From assembly GCA_900545035.1 (NCBI GenBank), contig UQXM01000014.1, positions 1 through 23,018 on the forward strand: 23,018 nt of DNA, written 5' to 3'. The DNA is from an uncultured Fusobacterium sp. (GTDB lineage: Bacteria > Fusobacteriota > Fusobacteriia > Fusobacteriales > Fusobacteriaceae). Below, one piece after another: positions 17,101 to 23,018 of this stretch. The first letter of the stretch is position 1; each line of letters opens with the position of its first letter. Below the pieces are notes generated by a model that saw only the letters and a program-made list of their open reading frames with translations, had not been told where the DNA came from and ran no database searches. The position numbers were made by a program, and so were the translations under genes.

Positions 17101-17341
17101 TCCAAGTAAATCCGTCTTTGGGATTTCCTGTAACTTTTCCCAATTTTTTTAATTCTTCTGAGTCAGTTATAATATTTCCGTCTTTAAAAAATTTTATCTT
17201 TTCATTTTGTTTATCATATTGTACAAAAATATCCCCATAAGTTGCTAAACTTCCCAAAAGAAATGCCACAATAAATGCTGTTGTGATTTTGACTTTTCTT
17301 TTCAAAAACCTTTTTAAACTTTTTTCCAAGTTTTTTTCCAT
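11102..17341 (-). CDS. Large type V autotransporter with repeat-built passenger
   Basis: A 2079-residue surface protein. The N-terminus (LEKSLKRFLKRKVKITTAF..., signal segment about 15-36) is the extended, basic signal typical of fusobacterial autotransporters. The C-terminal 285 residues or so (about 1795-2079) are a beta-barrel of alternating aromatic strands ending in GAGYKF with terminal Phe. The passenger between is Asn-, Gly-, Asp- and Ser-rich and suits a beta-solenoid. It contains two short NNGxISG repeats (about 134-185), five degenerate repeats of about 80 residues (290-697), a module starting GIFNHE (709-1045), short solenoid repeats (1075-1222), and a second, divergent copy of that module starting GIFNYN (1226-1540). 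No protease triad or known ligand motif is visible. An adhesin or surface-contact role is inferred. Reading the minus strand, GAGGGG stands five bases before the ATG. It appears to be a one-gene unit with a hairpin in its leader. Confidence 0.92.
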   Translation of the reverse strand: MEKNLEKSLKRFLKRKVKITTAFIVAFLLGSLATYGDIFVQYDKQNEKIKFFKDGNIITDSEELKKLGKVTGNPKDGFTWTINGEIPEQGQGQIIVDNIKDISFNIINNGKIINSSLSGNGIYNFNSATESIVNNGTISGSSNSGDKSGNGILNLVSTMGNIKNNGIISGNSSSGDYSGKSIGNLQNITGDGNTSVILTNNISDKNVSDINGNTGNKDENYDFVKNLSNISDIYLAKGHNYVDVNKIVEINPNIYTDKYWNINSENNSEANYFKVSLKNLYENKISLYGSNSTEDTIEITDKFENNIFYIQSISGIEKLVLSEEGNNVLIDSQLVTTSGLNEIIGKDGGKDGNTFTINDIQPEDKILGMKIEGGTSSNDTLKIDTENITLSNTYDTLEKILINKTGIENLVLGNADNNINFTYTDKDKNLSDFKNITSGNGNDKFIVSVDNIGNMKIDGGENAADGDALTILGALDNDTQGKENILSGVSNIENLYLNGNGNTLNIDNTNGFALIISETGDDTFKISADKLSGITIRDKTGLDNDTLKITSGGINNTGNDDFLKNILSVENLVLAENSSNFVKLDNVSFNTITKNGTGQDNFYITSNSDKLKMTINGGSDNDVITIENIAVDNTAETGDTEYLKNIHGVESLNLSNNGGNKLFFNKDNINDFKFISATQDSSITLDNLENITVWFQGVINNELTVKNDNGIFNHEVTNASKITLDGDNKVWKFADGSKIGNSNNTVLDLNENSLEFSEKLSLGADGKLSFGDIGFVSSGKVTLENGKIKVGLSDNVTFDKGTNTKFTLTDENEIAFGSNLNLETYSFLNTSYDNSAKQFNIGVKSWDDLLKDTAGTAEEDILFADTYDYILKEYYNQDKDTDKTITNAFNTFGSNAIAEYIKTVKEYGITKELILLSEDGEFKSTVTGTVSVGTDETKTNKNNDLTFNNISAKDFKIDVAEGTTNNIFLNGAVTLTNGIDGSNSNGKINIFLKENKTDTGENLAVNIGDIDFGNKKGTLEIEDTSKIEKIGTITNGDISVGAADTEGFNKILISSNNGVENISVKEKTELEIKNDYNGKLSFEKGNNTITLKSNEQETFKDYSGNIVFEKGGNNLTVAENTNVEGKISVNGETNNITVNGTANALTFEQNSNKNSVAVNGKLSGLGFTENSSENTITINGTLESGIDFGENSYGNILTISENGSVGKDIKFGTGIGNEFKLSSKNGIFNYNIKNADIINLSGTKGEWNFAGGKITGNNVAVNINDNGIIGFNIGKSNTGLVLGKNGTNPFAETGNYIVNGDIKVTFDDTVKFTSLSDTLKATGSNISLGKNYNIIVPEFMKYDSSKKEFAIKSAEELKSAGLKDYAFGNYEHAILNYNKEGYGSLTTLLNNNSLTQISAVLNKGIDEKDYYFYSDDREIKDMATIGDIYIKTSKDNKVTDKDTDIKFTNVTGNTANISFAKDTTNTVSFLEGTNLSKIDGSGSEAGFTLNLNGVNFSNKENEKENETKVTMSNFDDILNINSAIKNISVDTGNGDDTVNILSSINGTFDGNGGNNTLNIGTKLNEKISDENSQKNIILSGEIKNFQSISLNQNTNFDSSLKISGTNEIELNGNNLFLEVDYGKKADEKVIGHALYNNGIKVDNSTGKVMIDVAKADDGTIISMGNTNKSEFADEKNILQSGSSNHHIEIADGDIVVKINEHIMGNDSTENIKYAHLDKIYQSINSAGKIPLMSETTTLSDKTKEEAVKAQLEFYGKIYHSTPYAYSHEISEKSAELITDSLINSKTMPEFKKWIFGGSIAGQEADSDNNFYGANYYGVDNTKAETDIESSIYGAYAFGEYGTGKNQSVGFAVAGTKSDTDISENSKIKGNSIFISAYAKQNINNLRMTAGIGYQHGFYDSTRTVSNDYQSMSVDKKYEDDLFTIFAGARYSYSLGNNFFLEPNAKLNISHTMQNDINETDNNDLSIEVEEQDFTSVDTEIGLDLVKKINLQKGILNLKLGTSFIYSLEGHEEEYMKAKITGAEKDFEIISPESDRERVRFNIGAEYETEKGMFYNLHGNYITSSNETDYCVSFGAGYKF
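13676..14119 (-). repeat. Short solenoid repeats in autotransporter passenger
   Basis: Residues about 1075-1222 repeat a unit of about 20-25 residues, with an aromatic-plus-acidic start (FEKGNN, FEKGGN, FEQNSN, FTENSS, FGENSY), an N-x-(I/V/L)-(T/A)-(I/V/L) strand and often an (N/E)-G-x-(L/V/A) turn. This is the periodicity expected of single beta-solenoid coils. Confidence 0.6.
15251..16474 (-). repeat. Five tandem ~80-residue passenger repeats (protein level)
   Basis: Residues 290-697 of the autotransporter fall into five units starting near 290, 374, 460, 539 and 618. Each has a D-T/V-(L/I)-x-I strand after a Gly/Asn-Asp turn, then a spacer, a segment of the type NI-x-x-(V/I)-E-(N/S/K)-L-x-L, and an Asn-rich turn; in units 2-4 a G-x-D-x-F-x-I strand follows clearly. 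The copies are diverged, so I do not expect obvious DNA identity between them. The turns recall Ca-binding Gly/Asp repeats but lack a strict GGxGxD register. Confidence 0.65.
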
Positions 17342-17365
17342 ATTATCCCCTCATTTTTTAAAAAT

Positions 17366-17405
17366 AAAAAATGTATAATTGTTTATAAGCATTTATACAT
17401 TTTTT
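17366..17405 (-). promoter_or_regulatory. Terminator-like hairpin in the autotransporter leader
   Basis: AAAAAATGTATAA (17366-17378) and its reverse complement (17393-17405) form a perfect 13-pair, AT-dominated stem with a 14-base loop. On the minus strand it ends in a T-run about 14 bases before the ribosome site of the autotransporter gene. It could be an attenuator, a heat-labile structure influencing ribosome access, or a leftover terminator. Confidence 0.55.
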
Positions 17406-17457
17406 TGAGAGAAAATTTTCCTAAAAATTTAGTATATATTATAAATTTTGCATAAAA

Positions 17458-17490
17458 AAACAGTCTGATTTTTTGATTTTCAGACTGTTT
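17458..17490 (-). terminator. Second hairpin between thrS and the autotransporter gene
   Basis: AAACAGTCTGA (17458-17468) and TCAGACTGTTT (17480-17490) form a perfect 11-pair stem. On the minus strand it is followed by seven T, so it terminates leftward transcription that passes the thrS terminator. The rest of the roughly 300-base gap (17342-17638) is AT-rich. I see only weak promoter candidates there: minus-strand TATAAT at 17438-17443 and TATACT at 17431-17436, both without a good -35 box. Confidence 0.75.
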
Positions 17491-17604
17491 AAAAAATTAT
17501 AATTAATTATACACTTTTTTAATTTTCTCATAATTATAATAAATTATAGCATTTTTCATAAAAAAATAGCAATGTTTTTTTACATTTTATTTATTTCTTA
17601 CAAA

Positions 17605-17633
17605 AAAAACGAGCATAAAATATGCCCGTTTTT
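17605..17633 (-). terminator. Terminator of thrS
   Basis: AAAAACGAGCATA (17605-17617) pairs with TATGCCCGTTTTT (17621-17633) apart from one A-C mismatch, with a three-base loop. On the minus strand a run of eight T follows. It begins six bases after the thrS stop codon. Confidence 0.85.
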
Positions 17634-17638
17634 AAAAA

Positions 17639-19552
17639 CTATTTATTAATTTTTATTTTTGCTTCCTCAACAACATATTTCAGGAAGTCGTCAAGTTTCA
17701 TAGAAATCTGTTCATTTGAACCAAATCTTCTGATATTGACTTCTTTATTTTCAGCTTCATTTTTACCAATGATAAGCTGCATAGGAATTTTGTATTTTCC
17801 GTTAGCTTCTCTGATTTTGTATCCTATTGATTCTGCTCTGTCATCAAGCTCAACTCTTAAATCCATATCCTCTAAAGTTTGTTTTAATTCTTTAGCATAA
17901 GGAACAACATCTTCGTTGATTGTTAAAATTTTAATCTGTGTAGGAGCAAGCCACATAGGGAATGCACCTGCATAGTGTTCTATTAAGATTCCGATAAATC
18001 TTTCAATAGATCCATAAACAACTCTGTGTACCATTACAGGTCTGTGTTTTTCTCCGTCCTCACCGATATAGTTGATATCAAATCTCTCAGGAAGGTTGAA
18101 GTCAAGCTGAATTGTTCCGCACTGCCAAGTTCTTCCGATAGCGTCTTTGATTTTGAAATCCAGTTTAGGACCATAGAATGCTCCGTCTCCCGGATTGATT
18201 TTGTAATCTCTTCCCATTTTTTTCAAAGCACCTTCAAGAGCTGCTTCTGCTTTGTCCCAAATTTCTTGGCTTCCGATTGCTTTTTCTGGTTTAGTTGAAA
18301 GTTCTATATTATAATCAAATCCAAATATTCCTTTATAGAATTTATCTATAAGTTCTGTAACTCCTATAATTTCACTTTCTATTTGTTCAGGAGTCATGAA
18401 TATATGAGCATCGTCCTGTGTGAAAGCTCTTACTCTCATAAGTCCGTGAAGTGCTCCTGAAAATTCATGTCTGTGAACATGTCCAAGCTCTCCCACTCTT
18501 TCAGGAAGATCTTTGTATGAATGGATTTTATTTTTATAGTTTAATATTCCACCAGGGCAGTTCATTGGTTTAATAGCAAAATCTGTTTCATCTATTGAAG
18601 TAGTATACATATTTTCTCTGTAATTGAACCAGTGTCCTGAAGTTTCCCAAAGTTCTCTGTTTAATATTGTAGGAGTTTGAATTTCAACATATCCTGCTTT
18701 TCTGTGTTCTTTTCTCCATAAATCAATAAGAGTATTTTTAAGAACCATTCCTTTTGGCATGAAGAATGGGAATCCTGGTCCATATTCACTTACAAAGAAC
18801 AGTTCAAGTTCTTTTCCAAGTCTTCTGTGATCTCTTTTTTCTGCCTCTTCCAAGAATTTTAAGTAATCTTTTAATCTCTTGTCATCAGAGAAAGCAAGTC
18901 CATAAATTCTTTGAAGCATTTTGTTGTTAGAGTCCCCTCTCCAGTAAGCTCCGGCAACTGATTTAAGTTTGAATGCTTTTATATATGATGTTGCAGGTAC
19001 ATGAGGTCCTCTGCAAAGATCCATAAAATCTCCCTGCTTATAGAAAGAAAGCATTTCTCCCTGAGCAATCTCTTTTATGATTTCAACCTTATAAATCTCT
19101 CCAAGAGCTTCAAAATGTTTTATAGCGTCCTCTCTTGACATTTCCAGTCTTTCGATTTTTATATCTTCTTTAACTATTTTTTTCATTTCAGCTTCAATTT
19201 TTTCCAAATCTTCAGGAGTGAACTGCTCTTCTGAATCAAAGTCATAATAGAATCCGTTTTCAATAGCAGGTCCTATTGTAACCTTTGTTCCTGGAAATAA
19301 TCTTACAACAGCCTGTGCCATAAGGTGAGCTGCAGAGTGTCTTATTATATGTTCTCCCTCTTCTGAATCAGCTGTGATAAATTCTACTTTTGCATCTCTG
19401 TCTAATACATAAGACATATCTTTTAATTCTTCGTCTACTTTTGCTGCAACTGATTTTTTTGCAAGTGAATTGCTTATACTTTTAGCAATCACAAACATAT
19501 TTTCAGCGTTTTCAAATTCTTTTATACTTCCGTCGTTTAACTGTACTTTCAT
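17639..19552 (-). CDS. thrS: Threonyl-tRNA synthetase
   Basis: A complete 637-residue class II synthetase that charges tRNA-Thr in the cytoplasm. The domains are in standard order: TGS (1-60), editing/SAD domain with RHSAAH (H72 and H76) and DLCRGPH (C180 and H184), catalytic core (about 240-535), and anticodon-binding domain (about 536-637). The catalytic zinc ligands are C332 in MNCPGG, H383 in DDAHIF and H509 in VHRVVYGS; motif 2 (RVRAFTQDDAH) and motif 3 (GSIERFIGILIEH) are intact. AAGGAGAGG precedes the ATG. It follows the LptD-like gene by only 37 bases on the same strand, so it is probably transcribed with it. This gap is too short for a T-box, the usual regulator of thrS in Firmicutes. 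Confidence 0.97.
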   Translation of the reverse strand: MKVQLNDGSIKEFENAENMFVIAKSISNSLAKKSVAAKVDEELKDMSYVLDRDAKVEFITADSEEGEHIIRHSAAHLMAQAVVRLFPGTKVTIGPAIENGFYYDFDSEEQFTPEDLEKIEAEMKKIVKEDIKIERLEMSREDAIKHFEALGEIYKVEIIKEIAQGEMLSFYKQGDFMDLCRGPHVPATSYIKAFKLKSVAGAYWRGDSNNKMLQRIYGLAFSDDKRLKDYLKFLEEAEKRDHRRLGKELELFFVSEYGPGFPFFMPKGMVLKNTLIDLWRKEHRKAGYVEIQTPTILNRELWETSGHWFNYRENMYTTSIDETDFAIKPMNCPGGILNYKNKIHSYKDLPERVGELGHVHRHEFSGALHGLMRVRAFTQDDAHIFMTPEQIESEIIGVTELIDKFYKGIFGFDYNIELSTKPEKAIGSQEIWDKAEAALEGALKKMGRDYKINPGDGAFYGPKLDFKIKDAIGRTWQCGTIQLDFNLPERFDINYIGEDGEKHRPVMVHRVVYGSIERFIGILIEHYAGAFPMWLAPTQIKILTINEDVVPYAKELKQTLEDMDLRVELDDRAESIGYKIREANGKYKIPMQLIIGKNEAENKEVNIRRFGSNEQISMKLDDFLKYVVEEAKIKINK

Positions 19553-19589
19553 ATATATCCTCTCCTTATTATTCTAAACTTTTTAATAT

Positions 19590-22500
19590 TTAATCTTTTC
19601 CCAATTCATCTTCAATTTTTAATCCTGAGAACACATGAACATCAGGTTTTGTTTGTGAATCAGGTTTGCTGTCCCCTTTAGCTCCCACAGCAAACAATCT
19701 CTTGTCAGGGAATGTAAGCAGTGTAAACTGCAGAGCTGTTTTCCATTCATAATCACGGGTAGAGATACTGTATTCTCTCACATAAGCCAAAGACCATTCG
19801 TAGTATCCCATCTCTTTTCCGATTTCAACTCCTGCTTCGTCAAAAAATCTTCTTCCGCTTCCGTCCCCGTAAGTTCCGTCTATATTATCATAAAACTGTA
19901 CATATGATTTTAATCTCCATCCCTCGCTCGGTCTTCCGATTTTAGCATGGAAACTGAATTCATGTTCTCTCTCTGTAACTTTCCACTGTCTGTTATCTAA
20001 AGTCGGATTATCATAATCTGCTTCTTGTGTGAAGGTATATCCAAGTCCTATTCTGTTTTGTGAATAAAATACTGCTGCTTCTATCTTTGAAAGAGAATCC
20101 CAATATCCTTCCTGCTCTCTCATATCATCTTTGCTTTCAAGAGTAAGTCTTATATCAAAACTTCTTCTGTAATCTCCGAAGTTTACTCTGTTGTTCATTA
20201 CACTGTTAAGATTAAATCCAAGAGAATTTCTGTTTTCAAGAATACTTCTGATATTGCTTATATCCTGCGGAGTAAGTTCTCCTGCTTCTTTTCCATATTC
20301 TCTCTCTGCATATTTTGCCAGTTCTTCCTCTGACAATCTCTTATCTTTAAATCCGTATCTAAGAGTTATTACATTTGAATTATAGTTTGTTTTAAAATCT
20401 CCAGTATAAGCATTATATGGTTTATAGTTTCCTTGATAATCTTCATATTTTACAGAGTAAGAGTGTTCTATCTCTCCACCGTTAATATATGTAACAGCAT
20501 AAGTTCTGTTATCTATATCAAGAACATCTATATTAGTTGCATTAACTTTATCTTTACCTTGAGTATATTCAAAGTTTAATCTGTCCTCTCCAAAGCTGTA
20601 AGTATATCCAAATACATTTTCTCTTATCTCTTCAGAAAGTCCTTTTGCTGTTATTGTTTCAAAATATTTATCTTCAAAATCTATACTTTGATTTTTGTAA
20701 TAAAACTCGTGATTTCCAGAATAGATATTAAATCCATAATTTTTCGTTGAAAGGTCGTTTTCATATCTGTTTCCAAATAATTTATTATCATAATCATCTG
20801 AATATCTGTCATCACTGTTGTAATATACTGACAGAGCTTTGTCTCCGTCAATCAAGAAATCCACTTTATTTTTGAAAATTTCCCCTGATTTTTCATCATT
20901 TTCAGGTCTTTCTTTTAAAGTGTATTCTCCTGTATAAACAGTTTCAGTGTTTCCAAATTCAAAACTTACAGTATCTCCGTAAGTATATTTATTTTCTTTA
21001 TTGACAAGTCTTCCAAATTCCTGTTCAGAGTTTCCGTCATATTTATAATCTTCATAGAAAAATCTGAATTCATTTTTTAGGCTTGTGTCTGCCCATCTCT
21101 CTGCATTTCCTGAATTATCAAACAATGTAATTCTGTGATTTAATCCTGCTTGATATCTTGTTGTTTTATCGTTGTCTTCCGTATCATAAATATTTAAATT
21201 ATCATCACTGTAATATCCTGATTTATATTTATCCTGTCTGATATTTCCGAAAATATCAATCTCTCCAAGATATCCCAGTCCTATATTGTTTTTGTTTAAT
21301 CCAAATTCATAGAAATCAGATTCATTTTTAAACTCTCTGCTTCCAAAGGCAGAAAAATTCATTCCCTCTCTGGTATGAACCGTTTCCTCTCTTCTACCAC
21401 CTGCAAAAGTAAAGTTTATAAGTCCCGTGTACAAATCCACAAAGGCTCTTTGTTCCTCTATTTTTTCATAAGTGATATTTTCATATCTGTTATACTGACT
21501 CCACCTGCTGTTTTCTCCAAAAACATTTTTTCTCATAGGGTCATTTTCAAGATTTAATTTTTTTTCAGAGAATGTATAGTCATATCCCGTTTTAAAAGAT
21601 ATATTGTCCGTCAGCTCATATTCTCCAAAAACAGCTCCGAAATTACGACTGTCGTATACATCATACATTGCCACTGTCCATGGAACATAATCTGCTATCA
21701 GCCCATATTTATCAGTTGTTTTCAAACTGCTTAAATCCGGATTTCTCTCCCATGAATTAAGTTTTCTGTATAAGTCTCCGTTTTTCTCATCATATTTTAA
21801 TGAAATTTTACGATTTTTATCTTCAAAACCAAAACCAAAGTCTTCTGCTCTCGACTGTAAATCGTTAGGATTTGAACCCGGATCCATATCATACAAATAA
21901 TTATAATATCCGCTTATTTTATAGTCTTCATTATCCTTTGTAACAGATATATTTGAAAATAAATCATTATCAACCTGTGAATCATATCCCAAATCATCTA
22001 TCTGGTCGTTGACTATATATTGATATCCCTTTTTGTCATCAGTAAGTTTTACTTTGGCATCTATTGTAATATCTTTTCTTGCTCCAAGTCCCGTCAGTGA
22101 AGTATCCAATGTATAGAAATTAGAATAATCTCCCATGCTTGGAATTTCTCCCAATCCGCCTTCTCCATTGTGAAATCTTCCCTGAGCATCATAATCTTCT
22201 ATGATATCTCTCAAAGTATCATTCATATTATATGTAAGACTTTGTACACCAAAATCAAAATGTCCGTAATCCCCTTCGTATTTATGGGTATAATCTATAT
22301 CCCATCTGTCGTCGTGGCTCGGCTCATATCTTCCCGTTTCTGAATTTATTTTATTTTTATCTTTTTTATACAGCAATAGATCTGTGATGTTTAGTCTTGA
22401 TTCCCCATATTCTCCTGTGTCATACCAGTTTTCCCATCTTCCTGCAAGAAGTCCTATCTGGTCACCGAATTTAGGAGCAAAACCTCCTCTGTATTTTCCG

Positions 22501-23018
22501 TTCATACCCTCATAAAGAACCCCTGTGGAAATTGTCCAACCGTAGTCCTCTTCATCTCCCCATACAGGAAACAGCGGTACTTCAGATCCCTGTCTTATAT
22601 TAAATCTGTACCAAGGAAGTGTAAAAGGCATCACATCAAAATCTTGAATAAACAGATCAGAACTTGTAAATGTTACCTGTTTGTCAGGCTCTATTTTTAT
22701 CTTTTTACTTCTTATATAATATCCCAAATCTGTCAAATCTCTGTTTGTGTTTACTTTCGGGTCTGTTGTAAACCAAGCATTTTTTAAAAGCACAATTCCA
22801 TTATCAAATTTTGCTTTTTCTCCCCCAAAATATACTCTGTCATTGGGAGCTTCTGCACCGGTTACTTTTCCTACTTCCATATATCCAAAAGTTGTATCAA
22901 AAACAGCTTTTGTTCCGTCAAGAAGTGCCACACCGTTTTGAGATTCTATTCTTATATCTCCCGTCGGCTGATAAGAGTCAAGAGTAAAATCTCCGTCTAT
23001 ATACATTCTGTTTGCGGC
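19590..23018 (-). CDS. lptD: LptD-like outer-membrane beta-barrel protein, 5' end outside window
   Basis: At least 1142 residues are visible. The frame stays open through the window end (four more codons before the first ATG at 23006), so the N-terminus and signal peptide are missing. The first 110 visible residues have the GxxxxxDGxKAxFD and VYFGGEKAKFDNGIVLLKNAWFTT style of LptA/OstA jelly-roll strands. Next comes a segment around VMPFTLPWYRFNIRQGSEVPLFPVWGD that matches the PxfYxPyfsFP-like entry to the LptD barrel. About 950 residues of aromatic-flanked alternating strands follow. The family inserts lipopolysaccharide into the outer leaflet. Oddities are no cysteine in the visible part, so none of the disulfides known in E. 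coli LptD; a charged helical insert near residues 888-925; and a hydrophilic tail of about 30 residues after the last strand (FTLLTF). A generic large OM beta-barrel is the alternative. Confidence 0.72.
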   Translation of the reverse strand, partial: AANRMYIDGDFTLDSYQPTGDIRIESQNGVALLDGTKAVFDTTFGYMEVGKVTGAEAPNDRVYFGGEKAKFDNGIVLLKNAWFTTDPKVNTNRDLTDLGYYIRSKKIKIEPDKQVTFTSSDLFIQDFDVMPFTLPWYRFNIRQGSEVPLFPVWGDEEDYGWTISTGVLYEGMNGKYRGGFAPKFGDQIGLLAGRWENWYDTGEYGESRLNITDLLLYKKDKNKINSETGRYEPSHDDRWDIDYTHKYEGDYGHFDFGVQSLTYNMNDTLRDIIEDYDAQGRFHNGEGGLGEIPSMGDYSNFYTLDTSLTGLGARKDITIDAKVKLTDDKKGYQYIVNDQIDDLGYDSQVDNDLFSNISVTKDNEDYKISGYYNYLYDMDPGSNPNDLQSRAEDFGFGFEDKNRKISLKYDEKNGDLYRKLNSWERNPDLSSLKTTDKYGLIADYVPWTVAMYDVYDSRNFGAVFGEYELTDNISFKTGYDYTFSEKKLNLENDPMRKNVFGENSRWSQYNRYENITYEKIEEQRAFVDLYTGLINFTFAGGRREETVHTREGMNFSAFGSREFKNESDFYEFGLNKNNIGLGYLGEIDIFGNIRQDKYKSGYYSDDNLNIYDTEDNDKTTRYQAGLNHRITLFDNSGNAERWADTSLKNEFRFFYEDYKYDGNSEQEFGRLVNKENKYTYGDTVSFEFGNTETVYTGEYTLKERPENDEKSGEIFKNKVDFLIDGDKALSVYYNSDDRYSDDYDNKLFGNRYENDLSTKNYGFNIYSGNHEFYYKNQSIDFEDKYFETITAKGLSEEIRENVFGYTYSFGEDRLNFEYTQGKDKVNATNIDVLDIDNRTYAVTYINGGEIEHSYSVKYEDYQGNYKPYNAYTGDFKTNYNSNVITLRYGFKDKRLSEEELAKYAEREYGKEAGELTPQDISNIRSILENRNSLGFNLNSVMNNRVNFGDYRRSFDIRLTLESKDDMREQEGYWDSLSKIEAAVFYSQNRIGLGYTFTQEADYDNPTLDNRQWKVTEREHEFSFHAKIGRPSEGWRLKSYVQFYDNIDGTYGDGSGRRFFDEAGVEIGKEMGYYEWSLAYVREYSISTRDYEWKTALQFTLLTFPDKRLFAVGAKGDSKPDSQTKPDVHVFSGLKIEDELGKD

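Noticed and set aside
17318..17341. A-runs in the first codons of the autotransporter gene as phase-variation tracts
   Set aside because: The runs are seven or fewer A, encode the ordinary Glu-Lys-Asn/Lys start, and are common in DNA of this composition.
19553..19589. T-box leader for thrS
   Set aside because: Only 37 bases separate thrS from the upstream gene and contain just a ribosome site. Any regulation must be upstream of the LptD-like gene, outside the window.
1..23018. CRISPR arrays, insertion sequences, tRNA or rRNA genes
   Set aside because: No regularly spaced direct repeats, transposase genes, terminal inverted repeats with target duplications, or tRNA/rRNA sequences were recognised on reading the window.

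Overview
The window looks like a chromosomal segment of a Fusobacterium-type bacterium (Fusobacteriota). The DNA is AT-rich with AGA as the main arginine codon. It carries a very large autotransporter whose N-terminus is of the kind seen in fusobacterial autotransporters, a GrdX-family gene and an LptD-like outer-membrane protein. Together these indicate a diderm, amino-acid-fermenting anaerobe. I cannot fix the species.

Layout. Positions 58-1623 (+): a two-gene unit of a glyoxalase-II-like metallo-beta-lactamase hydrolase and a thioredoxin-reductase-like flavoprotein, closed by a shared hairpin. Positions 1781-2690 (-): a lysine exporter of the LysO family encoded as two coupled halves, with its own promoter. 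Positions 2855-5317 (+): an 820-residue fusion of acyl-activating enzyme, acyl carrier domain and PlsC-type acyltransferase, transcribed divergently from lysO. Positions 5362-6412 (-): grdX followed by a degenerate EAL-like protein. Positions 6505-11039 (+): a promoter, a U-rich leader with a 40-codon leader ORF and an intrinsic terminator, then carA and carB. Positions 11102-17341 (-): a 2079-residue autotransporter. Positions 17639-23018 (-): thrS, preceded in the same unit by a large LptD-like gene whose start lies beyond the window end. Strong terminators separate nearly every convergent pair.

The two most interesting observations both concern carAB. First, CarA has an otherwise ordinary full-length sequence, but its glutaminase active site is gone: the nucleophilic Cys is Val, the catalytic His is Met, the catalytic Glu is Asp, and a glutamine-pocket His is Ala. 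This predicts an ammonia-dependent carbamoyl phosphate synthetase, which fits an organism that releases much ammonia from amino acids. Second, the carAB leader has the layout of the UTP-sensitive pyrBI attenuator of enterobacteria: a U-rich, Phe-rich leader ORF whose stop codon lies inside the 5' arm of a terminator just before carA, with a possible pausing hairpin upstream.

Secondary points are the ligase-ACP-acyltransferase fusion, an EAL-like protein without its catalytic residues next to grdX, and an autotransporter passenger built from several classes of repeats with a duplicated module. All functional calls come from reading the sequence; no database search was run.
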